DNA from: VBWE01 sp943372645
Lineage (GTDB): Bacteria > Bacteroidota > Bacteroidia > Palsa-965
NCBI GenBank assembly: GCA_943372645.1
Contig: CALRZN010000012.1
Coordinates: 62,001 to 126,000 of the forward strand
Reading direction: 5' to 3'
DNA length: 64,000 bases
Each line of letters begins with the position of its first letter. Positions within the stretch are counted from its first letter, which is position 1. Both the position numbers and the translations under genes were made by a program. Positions 25,125 to 33,577 of this stretch are shown piece by piece. The notes beneath the pieces were generated by a model, which was not told the origin of the DNA, did not search any database, and saw nothing but the letters and a program-made list of their open reading frames with translations.

Positions 25125-26267
25125 TTAAACTAAAACAGGTTTGGTTTGAAGCACAGTTGAAAACGCATCGAGAAAAACATCCGCTTCCGTTTGCCCGATG
25201 GTAAGCGCAGGAAGTAAACGGATCGTTTGTTTGTCGCCCGAAAAGCCGGTGAAAATATGGTGTTCTTCCAGCAGGCGTTTGCGGATTGCAGCACCATTGG
25301 CGTTGGTGTTTATCCCGATCATCAGCCCGCGGCCACGCACCTGTTTTACACCGGGCATGTTTTTCAGTGCAGCAGTAAGGTAATCGCCCATGCGTTGCGC
25401 GTTCTCCACCAGGTTTTCGGTTTCAATGATTTCGAGCACGGCCAGTGCCGCCGCGCAGGCGAGGTGATTGCCGCCGAAAGTGGTTCCCAGCAAACCGTGT
25501 CTTGCTTCGAAATGCGGCGCGATCAACACACCGCCTGCCGGGAACCCATTGCCCATGCCTTTTGCTATTGTGATCAGATCAGGCACAATGCCTGCAAACT
25601 GGTGCGCGAAAAAACGGCCTGTGCGCCCGTAACCGGATTGTACTTCATCAAGAATAAGTACAATGCCGTATGCATCACACAATGTGCGGAGCTTTTGCAT
25701 AAAGGCCGTATCCGGAACCTGTATGCCGCCCACGCCCTGTATGCCTTCGATGATTACCGCGCATACCGTTTCGTCAAGCCCGCTTTCAAGTGCGTTGCTG
25801 TCGTTGAACGGCAGTATCACCACATCGTGCTGCGCATTGAGCGCGGCAATGAGCGAAGAATCATCCGTGGCAGCAACGGCAGCCGATGTACGTCCGTGAA
25901 ACGAACCGCTGAACGCCACAATTTTTTTACGGTTGTTTTCAAACGAAGCCAGTTTCAGCGCATTTTCATTTGCTTCTGCGCCGCTGTTGCAGAGGAAAAG
26001 CGCGTAATCATCGTAACCACTCATCACGCCTAATTTCTCCGCCAGTTTTTCCTGCAGGCTGTTCTGCACCGCGTTGGAATAAAACGCAATGTTTTTCAGC
26101 TGTGCGTTCAGGCGGCGCACATAATGCGGGTGTGCGTGTCCAACGGAAATTACCGCATGGCCCCCGTAAAAATCGAGGTAGCGTTGGCCGTTTTTGTCGG
26201 TAATCCACGAGCCGGCAGCTTTTACCGGTTCAATGTTGTACAGCGGATAAACGTCGAATGGTTTCAT
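25125..26267 (-). CDS. argD: Acetylornithine aminotransferase
   Basis: PLP-dependent class III aminotransferase, 380 residues, converting N-acyl-glutamate semialdehyde to N-acyl-ornithine. The fold is marked by YLDFYGGHAVISVGHAHPHY, the cofactor site LFLCNSGAEANENALKLA and the region LILDEVQSGYGRTG; the PLP lysine is in ITIAKGMGNGFPAGG. The C-terminal GINTNANGAAIRKRLLEEH is typical. It is co-transcribed with argC (12 bp upstream) and the carbamoyltransferase gene. Confidence 0.95.
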   Translation of the reverse strand: MKPFDVYPLYNIEPVKAAGSWITDKNGQRYLDFYGGHAVISVGHAHPHYVRRLNAQLKNIAFYSNAVQNSLQEKLAEKLGVMSGYDDYALFLCNSGAEANENALKLASFENNRKKIVAFSGSFHGRTSAAVAATDDSSLIAALNAQHDVVILPFNDSNALESGLDETVCAVIIEGIQGVGGIQVPDTAFMQKLRTLCDAYGIVLILDEVQSGYGRTGRFFAHQFAGIVPDLITIAKGMGNGFPAGGVLIAPHFEARHGLLGTTFGGNHLACAAALAVLEIIETENLVENAQRMGDYLTAALKNMPGVKQVRGRGLMIGINTNANGAAIRKRLLEEHHIFTGFSGDKQTIRLLPALTIGQTEADVFLDAFSTVLQTKPVLV

Positions 26268-26279
26268 CGTTTTTGTTTT

Positions 26280-27254
26280 TTAGAATGCAACAGCTTTAAA
26301 TTGTAAACCGGTTTTTTCCGGCAATGCAAAAAGCAGGTTCATGTTCTGCACCGCCTGCCCCGATGCACCTTTTAGCAGGTTGTCAATTACACTGGTGATA
26401 AAAATGCGTTTGCCCTGTTTAGTGATGTGCAGCAAACATTTGTTGGTATTCACCACCTGTTTGAGGTGAACGGGCTCGTCGCTGATCCACACAAACGGAT
26501 GCGTTGCGTAATAACTGCGATACCCTTCGCGCAATGTTTCTGCGGTTCCGTCATACTCAAAATACACACCGGCCAGGATGCCACGTGTAAACGCGCCGCG
26601 GTATGGAATGAAACACAGTTCGTGTGCAAAATCCGGTTGCAGCTGCAAAATGCTTTCGCCGATTTCGCCGAGATGCTGATGCTGCAACGCCTTGTATGCA
26701 GAACTGTTGCCGCTGCGCCAGCTGTAATGCGATGTTTCGCTGAACGCCTGTCCGGCGCCTGTAGAACCGGTTGTTGCCGAAATATGCACATCGCCCTGCA
26801 GCAGGTGTTGCTGTGCAGCCGGAAGTAACGCAAGCTGAATGGCGGTCGCAAAACAGCCGGGATTGGCAATGTGTTTTGCCGTGCGGATGTTTTCGCGGTT
26901 CAGTTCGGGCAGGCCGTATACAAAATCCAGCGCTGTATTTTTCAGGCGAAAATCCTGGCTCAGATCAATGATGTGTTTTGCGGCCGGCAGCGTTCCATCT
27001 TCCTGCATTTTCCGCGCTTCGCCATGTCCTGCACACAGGAACAGCACATCCATATTTCCGTTTATTGTTTCCGAAAAAACAAGATCCGTTTCTCCTGCAA
27101 GATCGCCGTGCACTAACCACACCGGCTTGCCCGCCTGGCTGCGGCTTTGTGCAAAAACAATATCTGCGTTTGGATGCAGCAGCAAAATGCGGAGCAGTTC
27201 ACCGCCCGTGTAACCGGCTGCACCCATGATGCCGATGGTTATTTTTTCAGTCAT
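26280..27254 (-). CDS. argC: N-acetyl-gamma-glutamyl-phosphate reductase
   Basis: NADPH-dependent reductase, 324 residues, forming N-acyl-glutamate semialdehyde. The Rossmann start is IGIMGAAGYTGGELLRILL, and the catalytic cysteine is in NPGCFATAIQLALLPA. The start MTEKITIG at 27254 overlaps the argG stop by eight bases, so translation is probably coupled; the ATG seven codons upstream lies inside argG and is less likely. Confidence 0.96.
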   Translation of the reverse strand: MTEKITIGIMGAAGYTGGELLRILLLHPNADIVFAQSRSQAGKPVWLVHGDLAGETDLVFSETINGNMDVLFLCAGHGEARKMQEDGTLPAAKHIIDLSQDFRLKNTALDFVYGLPELNRENIRTAKHIANPGCFATAIQLALLPAAQQHLLQGDVHISATTGSTGAGQAFSETSHYSWRSGNSSAYKALQHQHLGEIGESILQLQPDFAHELCFIPYRGAFTRGILAGVYFEYDGTAETLREGYRSYYATHPFVWISDEPVHLKQVVNTNKCLLHITKQGKRIFITSVIDNLLKGASGQAVQNMNLLFALPEKTGLQFKAVAF

Positions 27255-28464
27255 GGAGCAGTTCTTTTTCAGCAACAGCGTTTACCTGGTGCCAGATTTT
27301 TACCGGGTTCGCAAATATTTTCGAGAAGCCTTTTACGTCTTCGCCGGTCCATGCGCGGTTCATTTCGCCGTAGCTGCCGAAACGCGATTGCATGAGGTCG
27401 TGCGCCGATGAAATACCGTCAACGGTAAACCGGTACGGATGCAGCATGAGGAACACCTCACCCGAAACAAGCTGCTGCGTGCTTTCGAGAAACGTTTCGA
27501 TATCGCGCATCACCGGGTCGAGGTACTGGCCTTCGTGCAGCCAGTTGCCGTACCACGACGCGAGCTGTTCTTTCCACCAGAGCTGCCACTTGGTGAGCGT
27601 ATGTTTTTCCAGCGCGTGGTGCGCTTTGATCACCAGCAGGGGCGCGGCCGCCTCAAACCCCACGCGGCCCTTGATGCCGATGATGGTGTCGCCGGTGTGT
27701 ATATCACGGCCGATGCCGTACGGCGCAGCAATGACCTGCAGTGCAGCGATTGCTTCTGCCGGATGTGAAAACGTTTGATCGTTCACCGCAACAAGTTCAC
27801 CGCGTTCAAATCGCAATGTTACTTTTTCGCTGCCTGTTTTTTCCATCGCTGTGGGGTACGCCGTTTCCGGCAGCGGGTGCGCGGAGGTGAGTGTTTCGCG
27901 TCCGCCGACAGAGGTGCCCCAGATGCCTTTGTTGATGGAATAGGCCGCTTTCGCTGCATTCACTTCAATGCCTTCGGCACGCAGCAGTTCTATTTCCGCT
28001 TCGCGCGACAGTTGCAGGTCGCGGATGGGTGTGATGATTTCTACTCCCGGCAGCAGGATGTCGAAAATCATATCGAAACGCACCTGGTCGTTGCCCGCGC
28101 CGGTGCTGCCGTGTGCGATGGCATCGGCTCCGGTTGTTTTTGCGAACTCCGCGATGAGCATGGCCTGCGTGATGCGTTCGGCGCTCACCGAAAGCGGGTA
28201 GGTGTCGTTTTTCAGCACGTTACCGAACACGAGAAAACGGATGCATTTTTCGTAGTAGTGCTTAACGCCGTCAATCACCTGCCACGAGGCCACACCGAGT
28301 TCATCCGCACGAATACCGATGGCGTCCAGCTCGTCTTCGCTGAAGCCGCCCGTGTTAATGGTTACCGCGTGTACGGTGTAACCCTGTTTGCGCAGCCACA
28401 CCGCGCAGAAACTGGTATCGAGTCCGCCGCTGAAGGCGAGAACAACCTGTTTGCTGTTTTTCAT
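27247..28464 (-). CDS. argG: Argininosuccinate synthase
   Basis: Joins citrulline and aspartate with ATP to argininosuccinate, 405 residues, cytoplasmic. The PP-loop ATP-binding motif AFSGGLDTSFCAVWL is at the N-terminus, and the conserved HGSTGAGNDQVRFD block follows in the first third. It is the second gene of the arginine operon, five bases after the GNAT gene, and overlaps argC. Confidence 0.97.
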   Translation of the reverse strand: MKNSKQVVLAFSGGLDTSFCAVWLRKQGYTVHAVTINTGGFSEDELDAIGIRADELGVASWQVIDGVKHYYEKCIRFLVFGNVLKNDTYPLSVSAERITQAMLIAEFAKTTGADAIAHGSTGAGNDQVRFDMIFDILLPGVEIITPIRDLQLSREAEIELLRAEGIEVNAAKAAYSINKGIWGTSVGGRETLTSAHPLPETAYPTAMEKTGSEKVTLRFERGELVAVNDQTFSHPAEAIAALQVIAAPYGIGRDIHTGDTIIGIKGRVGFEAAAPLLVIKAHHALEKHTLTKWQLWWKEQLASWYGNWLHEGQYLDPVMRDIETFLESTQQLVSGEVFLMLHPYRFTVDGISSAHDLMQSRFGSYGEMNRAWTGEDVKGFSKIFANPVKIWHQVNAVAEKELLHD

Positions 28465-28469
28465 GTTCG

Positions 28470-29153
28470 TTAAAAAAATAAAGTGTGTAATACTTTTTTG
28501 CTTTTTTCTGCCGGGCGAAGCAGTACGTGTTTTTTAAAACGCAGCCAGCGTTCGTACAGGCGCGAATGTTTTTTGAAATCTTCGCGCGGTGTTTCGGTTT
28601 TCACCGTTACATCGTTCGGATCATACAGCATGGCGGTGCACAGGCAGTTTTTGCGGCCCTTGCTCATCAGTATTTCAAAATTTACGCAGCTGGTGCAGCC
28701 GCTCCAGAACGCATCATCGTCAGTGAGTTCCGAATACGTTACCGGCTCGTAGCCCAGTTCCGAATTGATTTTCATCACGGCCAGCCCGGTGGTGAGTCCG
28801 AATATTTTTGCTTCCGGGTATTTGCTGCGCGAGAGTTCAAACACTTTTTGTTTGATGGCACGCGCAAGGCCGCTCTTGCGGAACGCCGGCGATACGATGA
28901 GGCCGGAGTTGGCCACGTACTGCCCGTGTCCCCAGGTTTCGATGTAACAGAAGCCGGCCCATTCGCCATCGGACGAAAAAGCGATTACGGCTTTTCCTTC
29001 GCGCATTTTCTGCGCCACATATTCCGGCGAACGTTTGGCAATACCGGTGCCCCGCGCACGGGCGGAAGCTTCCATTTCGTTGCAGATGGTTTCCGCAAAA
29101 TAAATATGCGGTTCGGCTGCAACCACTACCGAAAAGGCAATAGGCTGTTGCAT
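28470..29153 (-). CDS. GNAT acyltransferase, candidate N-acylglutamate synthase
   Basis: A 227-residue GNAT-fold protein at the head of the arginine operon. The acetyl-CoA-binding region is visible as LIVSPAFRKSGLARAIKQKV, and the substrate side as EPHIYFAETICNEMEASA. The operon has no argJ and no fused argA-argB, so this enzyme is the natural candidate for making N-acylglutamate; GNAT genes in the same position in other Bacteroidota have been linked to this step, to my recollection. The C-terminal ~70 residues carry several cysteines (SGCTSCVNFE, NCLCTAM) and a basic tail. I chose MQQPIAFS (29153); an ATG 23 codons upstream is possible. Confidence 0.82.
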   Translation of the reverse strand: MQQPIAFSVVVAAEPHIYFAETICNEMEASARARGTGIAKRSPEYVAQKMREGKAVIAFSSDGEWAGFCYIETWGHGQYVANSGLIVSPAFRKSGLARAIKQKVFELSRSKYPEAKIFGLTTGLAVMKINSELGYEPVTYSELTDDDAFWSGCTSCVNFEILMSKGRKNCLCTAMLYDPNDVTVKTETPREDFKKHSRLYERWLRFKKHVLLRPAEKSKKVLHTLFF

Positions 29154-29625
29154 AGCTGCTGTTTTTTCGCCTGCTGTTTCAGAACAGGCAATAAGACATA
29201 CGTTTTGCAGCTGGTGCTGCAAAACGGTTTAAAAAAGTAAACGGATCGGAATTAAATTGTCAGCGTACGACAATCATAGAAAGCTGCGTCCGGCTCAGGG
29301 ACGCGGCGTAAACGGGCAACGTCGCGGATAACCAGCGGTTGATCCGGGAACAATTAATGCCACACGGCCTGCGGCGGCCGGCTTAACCGAGTTGTCTGCA
29401 CAACTCACAAAGAAAAACGGTTGCTTCATTTCTGCTACCTATTCTGTGTTGGTTTATTTTTTTGAAGGGCGCAAATGTTTAAAAAAAAGAAACACGATGC
29501 AACACTTTGCGAAAATAATTTGAGCAGATTGTATTTTTAAATTGTAGTTCCATGGCGGATGTGGCGTTATTGCTGCGATTGCGGGCAACACGCTGGATTG
29601 GGAATGAATAGCTGCACTTCCTGTT
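29154..29625. promoter_or_regulatory. Leader region of the arginine operon (no gene)
   Basis: This 470 bp gap precedes the arginine operon. On the minus strand it holds several short hairpins: gttgt/acaac (29391-29404), a GC-rich cggcc/ggccg stem around 29366-29381, gcgtcc/ggacgc (29286-29304) and ttgtc/gacaa (about 29257-29273) followed by T-rich sequence. No tRNA was found. An arginine-operon attenuator is possible but not shown. Confidence 0.35.
29295..29429 (-). CDS. Possible 44-codon leader peptide before the arginine operon
   Basis: A short open frame starting with ATG at 29429 and ending with TGA at 29295, 142 bp before the chosen GNAT start. It contains four arginine codons, three of them within the last nine residues (RRCPFTPRP), and the stop codon lies inside a small hairpin. 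Arginine-rich leader peptides are a known attenuation device, but here the density is modest and no alternative terminator/antiterminator pair is obvious, so this is only a candidate. Confidence 0.2.
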   Translation of the reverse strand: MKQPFFFVSCADNSVKPAAAGRVALIVPGSTAGYPRRCPFTPRP

Positions 29626-31350
29626 TTACCGTACGATAACTTTGGCATGCAGCATCACGTCAGGGTAAAGCGCCTGAACAGTGTAAATACCGGCAGGCCA
29701 GTTGGTGGTTCCAATGACTTCGTGAGTGGAAGACGAAGTGCGTTCAAGTACAAGTTCCCCCAATAAGTTGTAGACGCGAAGAATACCGACACCTGTTTTG
29801 TTTTCGGGCAGCAGCAGATTCAACTCGCCCGATACAGGATTTGGAAAACACTCCATTTTACCGGCCAGATGTTGGTTTTCAGCAATTGCATTTAAGGTTG
29901 TGTCAATAACAAGGAATGACCCCATCATACCATCATCTTCGTGATGCAGCAGGTGACAATGATACATATACGGAACAGAATCATCTGCAAAATCTTCAAA
30001 GCGCGTGATGAAACGCACACTGTCGCCGGGCGGTACAAGAACCACGTCTTTTAACCCGCGCTGCGATGGTGGCGGTGGATTTCCGGCAATGTCAACAATA
30101 TAAAATTCAACATCATGAATGTGAAACGGATGCGCTACCATGGTTTTGTTGTGCAGTGTCCAGATTTCCGTAGTATTCAGGTAAACAATTTCGTTTATCG
30201 AATCCATGTCGAAGAAATGCCGGTTAATACCGAACGGACCTTCGGCCATGTTTGGTGTGACAAATACTTCCGACAAGGTGTCCAGAACAAACTGGCGGTT
30301 TACGGTTGCTGAAGAAACCAGCCAGGGCGAATGTGGAACGAGTGTTTGCGGGATGGTTGTAACCGGGTTTACGGTGGGACTACCCACACGGATTTCCAGC
30401 AGGTTATAGTCTGCGCCGTTGAGCGGGTTAAGGTAATAATCCGGAATCTGGTTTAACGCGTCACCGACGGAATCAGCACCCATTACGCCGTGCGGAAGTT
30501 CCGATCCGTAATTCACCAGGAAAACGGTGTCGTTCAGCAGGGCTGAAAGATCGACAAGTATTTCAGATCGTTCACCATTCGAAAGGCGAAGCCGGTTCAG
30601 CGTGGTACTGGTGTCGAGCAGCCCTCCATCTGTTCCGATCAGTTCAAAATTCATGTTGTTGGAAAAACCAAACATAAAACTGCGGTCAGATGAACCATTG
30701 AGCAAACGAAGCCGCACTACCTGCGCCGGCGCATCGAGATACGGATCAACAATCCCGTTCACCATCGGCAACGTGTCGTAGGCCGTAGAAATGGCTATCT
30801 GGTTCAGGATGTCGAAACTTTTGGTTTGAACAATGATGGGGAAATCATCAACTCCATAAGTACGTGGAAGTACGAGTGCGTTTTCTGCACTGTCACGGAT
30901 AATGATCATGCCTGCGAGTCCTTTGGAAACATGCAGATCTGTTTTTCCTTCCCCGTGCGGATGATACCAGAATGTGCCGGCATTATTCAGTATGCGGAAC
31001 GACGGGCTCCATGTACTGTTCTGGAGAATCAGCTGGTGTGGTCCGCCATCGTCCATGGCCGGCACGTGAAGCCCATGCCAATGCATGGTAGTTGAATTAC
31101 CACTACCTGTGAGTGTGTTCGTAACGTTTAATGTAACGGTATCCCATTTGTTAAAGATCAGTGTGGGAGCAAGCAGCGGGCCATTGATTCCGTAGGTTGG
31201 TGTGTTGACATTTGGGAAAAATTGCGTTGTGCCGTTCTGAACCGTGAGGTTAAATGTTGTTCCGCTTAACGCAGGGGGAATCGCTAAAGAATTCTGTGCC
31301 GCAAGAACTGCAGTAATTCCGATGCTGAAGAAAAGAAGGATTTTTTTCAT
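29626..31350 (-). CDS. Secreted multicopper oxidase with T9SS tail
   Basis: A 574-residue laccase/CotA-type oxidase. All four copper motifs are visible: MHWHGLH (first third), WYHPHGEG, HPFHIHDVEF and YMYHCHLLHHEDDGMM, together coordinating one type 1 and three type 2/3 coppers. A signal peptide starts the protein, and the last ~80 residues, from CFPNPVSGELNLLLP to LHAKVIVR, form a T9SS type A sorting domain, so the enzyme should act at the cell surface. Substrates may be metal ions such as cuprous copper, phenols, or other donors. The start ATG shares one base with the stop of the preceding gene. It lies in a cluster with metal-type proteins. Confidence 0.93.
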   Translation of the reverse strand: MKKILLFFSIGITAVLAAQNSLAIPPALSGTTFNLTVQNGTTQFFPNVNTPTYGINGPLLAPTLIFNKWDTVTLNVTNTLTGSGNSTTMHWHGLHVPAMDDGGPHQLILQNSTWSPSFRILNNAGTFWYHPHGEGKTDLHVSKGLAGMIIIRDSAENALVLPRTYGVDDFPIIVQTKSFDILNQIAISTAYDTLPMVNGIVDPYLDAPAQVVRLRLLNGSSDRSFMFGFSNNMNFELIGTDGGLLDTSTTLNRLRLSNGERSEILVDLSALLNDTVFLVNYGSELPHGVMGADSVGDALNQIPDYYLNPLNGADYNLLEIRVGSPTVNPVTTIPQTLVPHSPWLVSSATVNRQFVLDTLSEVFVTPNMAEGPFGINRHFFDMDSINEIVYLNTTEIWTLHNKTMVAHPFHIHDVEFYIVDIAGNPPPPSQRGLKDVVLVPPGDSVRFITRFEDFADDSVPYMYHCHLLHHEDDGMMGSFLVIDTTLNAIAENQHLAGKMECFPNPVSGELNLLLPENKTGVGILRVYNLLGELVLERTSSSTHEVIGTTNWPAGIYTVQALYPDVMLHAKVIVR

Positions 31351-32054
31351 CACGTTTTAAGGAAATAAAAATATTGTGTTTGTTTTTTCCCCGTTTTGTC
31401 AATTATGCTGACGAAATATATTGCTGAAGGAATTTCCGGAACCGGAATTTCTTTTTGCCGGGCGGTAAAAAATCCGGAAGTTATTGTTTGGCCGGAGAGC
31501 GTTGTAACCGAATAGGTATATGAACCGTGTTCTCCGGTTACCAGGAGCAGCGTATTTTCAAATGCAACCTGTTGCACCAGGAAGGCAGCCGGTAAAGGTG
31601 TTTCAGCCATACCTGCAGGACCGGCCGAAATAATCCAGGAAAGTGTGTCGCGCAGTGCAGGTGTATTCACGTCCCATACGGCATAGCGTACGGTTGCAAT
31701 TCCCGGGATATTCAGCGGATCAATGGCCACCGAAAGCAAACCGTAATCGCCGGCGAAAACCGTATCCATGATTCCGTTTGCAGGAAACCCGGTGAAACAG
31801 TTTCCGAGATCGCAGAGATCGGCAATCCATCCTTGGGGAATAGTTACAGAAAGCTGTTCCCATCCGAGCCGGATGTAACTGCCTGTGGTGTTGTGCTGCT
31901 CAATGATGAAGTGACTGTACGTATTATAAGGTGCAGCCGCCACGATGCTGTCCGAAGGTGCAATCGTATAGGTTTGTGCAGGCAATACAACGGGCACCAT
32001 ACCCGCAAGCATGGCAACCCGTTGTATGAATGATATGTGTTTGAATAACCGCAC
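31350..32054 (-). CDS. Secreted hypothetical protein beside the multicopper oxidase
   Basis: A 234-residue protein with an N-terminal signal region (through VVLPAQTYT) and a C-terminal ~60 residues (SYTYSVTTLSGQTITSG ... IYFVSIIDKTGKKQTQ) resembling a T9SS sorting domain, slightly atypical because it ends in FYFLKT. No known domain is recognised in between; the sequence is beta-rich with DLCDLGNCFTGFP as its only cysteine-containing segment. Its stop is fused to the oxidase start (TGATG), so the two are translated together and probably work together at the surface. Confidence 0.75.
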   Translation of the reverse strand: MRLFKHISFIQRVAMLAGMVPVVLPAQTYTIAPSDSIVAAAPYNTYSHFIIEQHNTTGSYIRLGWEQLSVTIPQGWIADLCDLGNCFTGFPANGIMDTVFAGDYGLLSVAIDPLNIPGIATVRYAVWDVNTPALRDTLSWIISAGPAGMAETPLPAAFLVQQVAFENTLLLVTGEHGSYTYSVTTLSGQTITSGFFTARQKEIPVPEIPSAIYFVSIIDKTGKKQTQYFYFLKT

Positions 32055-32062
32055 GCTTTGTT

Positions 32063-32848
32063 TTAATGGGTAACTGTAAACTTATGGTTCGCGGTTTTAT
32101 CGCCCGAACGCATGCGGATAAAATACACGCCATTGCTGTATGTACCTGTCGGAACGGTAACGCGGATTGTTCCGGCAACAGCTTGTTCGTTATAAATGGT
32201 GGCAACAACTTTGCCGAGTATATCCACCACTTCCAGTTTCAGATCGGTGTTTTGTTTTACGGTCATGGAAACTGTCATTTCCTGTGCAGCCGGGCTCGGG
32301 AAAAGTTTTACGCCGGTAATTACATTACTCAGCTCATTCACGCCCGACGGATTGAGCAGGTTCAGGATCGAGTCGCGCATAATGGTTGTATCACTTGTGC
32401 TGAAACTGAGTGTGGAAAATAACACACGGTGATCGGTTCCGCCCACGAGCACCACAGTTGGCATACCGAAGCCGCCATAGTATGCCACCTGTGCAGCGCC
32501 GCTGTCCATAGGTGCATATAGCGACAGGTTGTTGTTCGTTACCCACGATACCGAGTAGGAGCAGGTAGTTGAATTCTGGAACGGAAATGCATACGCTTTC
32601 ACCATGCCGGGATAGGTATTCATAATGTTATTGGCCATGGTCTGGATTTTCTGCGCGGGAGGCGGGCAGGAACCGCAGTTGGGCATGTAATAGAACAATA
32701 CAACGGCTTTGCCGGCATTCAGGTCGGCGTACAGGTCAACTGCATTGTTGTTGCAGTCCACACCGCTGAACTGCATGGCGGTCTGCTGTGCATTGGCGGA
32801 AAGCAATGCCAGCATGGCAAGTGTTACGGATAAGAAATATTTTTTCAT
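32063..32848 (-). CDS. Thioredoxin-fold secreted protein with T9SS tail
   Basis: A 261-residue exported protein. After the signal peptide (MKKYFLSVTLAMLALLSANAQQ) a thioredoxin-like domain has VVLFYYMPNCGSCPPPAQKI, giving a CGSC motif, and GGFGMPTVVLVGG as the cis-proline loop. The C-terminal ~85 residues (VKLFPSPAAQEMTVSM ... ANHKFTVTH) are a T9SS type A sorting tail. The gene lies 8 bp upstream of the next cluster member. CxxC proteins of this kind can serve in disulfide exchange or metal delivery; the neighbourhood with a multicopper oxidase makes copper handling plausible, by inference. Confidence 0.85.
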   Translation of the reverse strand: MKKYFLSVTLAMLALLSANAQQTAMQFSGVDCNNNAVDLYADLNAGKAVVLFYYMPNCGSCPPPAQKIQTMANNIMNTYPGMVKAYAFPFQNSTTCSYSVSWVTNNNLSLYAPMDSGAAQVAYYGGFGMPTVVLVGGTDHRVLFSTLSFSTSDTTIMRDSILNLLNPSGVNELSNVITGVKLFPSPAAQEMTVSMTVKQNTDLKLEVVDILGKVVATIYNEQAVAGTIRVTVPTGTYSNGVYFIRMRSGDKTANHKFTVTH

Positions 32849-33003
32849 GTTTTTAAGTTATTAAGTTGATATGAATTGATGGAATAGCAAACGAAGAAAT
32901 AAGACATCGCCGCATGATTGCAGTAACGCAGGAACAACTGCAGATATAAAGACAGCCGCAGCCGTTCACGCGTTTTGCGGAAATGCCGGGAACTTTTTGA
33001 AAA

Positions 33004-33399
33004 TCAGATACGGAAAATACAGTAGAGCAGAAGCCTGTCTGTGCCTCCGGCTCGTATGGGTGGTGTGTAAAAACGAGGAGTCCACGCAGTTTGCAGTGTT
33101 CCTGCAGATGATACAGTAACAGTACCGGTTATTGCCGGAAGAAGTTTAAATGCAGCTGTGCTGAGTTCGGGCTTATCGGCCAGCTGGTGCTCGGTATGCA
33201 GTTTGAAACTGATGTGCTTGTCGGTGCAGCACCCTTTTTTCATCGGCTTTTTTGCCTTTTTGCAGCAACAGCCTTTGTGTGCAGAACCGGCGAATGAAAT
33301 TCCGTTGAGTTTGTTTGCGCAGAAATGAAGATTAAGCGCAGTGCCTGAAACAGCAAAGACGTAAAAAAATAAAGACAGGAAAAGAATAAACCGTTTCAT
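33004..33399 (-). CDS. HYC_CC_PP-type Cys/His-rich secreted protein
   Basis: A 131-residue protein with a signal peptide and a cysteine-rich core: LHFCANKLNGISF, then GCCCKKAKKPMKKGCCTDKHISF. This pattern matches my recollection of the HYC_CC_PP family of Bacteroidota, which often sits near copper or heavy-metal resistance genes. The cysteine pairs and histidines are likely metal ligands. The C-terminal part (ending TPPIRAGGTDRLLLYCIFRI) is less conserved. It is 155 bp upstream of the thioredoxin-fold gene on the same strand and may open the metal cluster. Confidence 0.8.
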   Translation of the reverse strand: MKRFILFLSLFFYVFAVSGTALNLHFCANKLNGISFAGSAHKGCCCKKAKKPMKKGCCTDKHISFKLHTEHQLADKPELSTAAFKLLPAITGTVTVSSAGTLQTAWTPRFYTPPIRAGGTDRLLLYCIFRI

Positions 33400-33541
33400 T
33401 GCCCGATAAAGATAGGATTAATGTGCTGAAAATCAAATAGCCCGGCTTTAAAACCGGGTGACGGTAGTCAGGTTTCTGCCGGAAGCCTTTCAGGGTGCGG
33501 TGTTTCAGCCCGGGCTGCCGGGTTTGTACTGGCGGAATTCC

Positions 33542-33549
33542 TATATTTG
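33542..33549 (+). promoter_or_regulatory. -7 element of the acs promoter
   Basis: TATATTTG matches TAnnTTTG, 28 bases before the acs ATG; a TTTG at 33523-33526 lies upstream at somewhat short spacing. Confidence 0.5.
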
Positions 33550-33577
33550 TTTACGATTAAATCAAGCCGTCAGCTGT

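Noticed and set aside
29223..29450. tRNA or known riboswitch in the arginine leader
   Set aside because: No acceptor/T-loop pattern and no riboswitch consensus could be found on either strand; only small unrelated hairpins.
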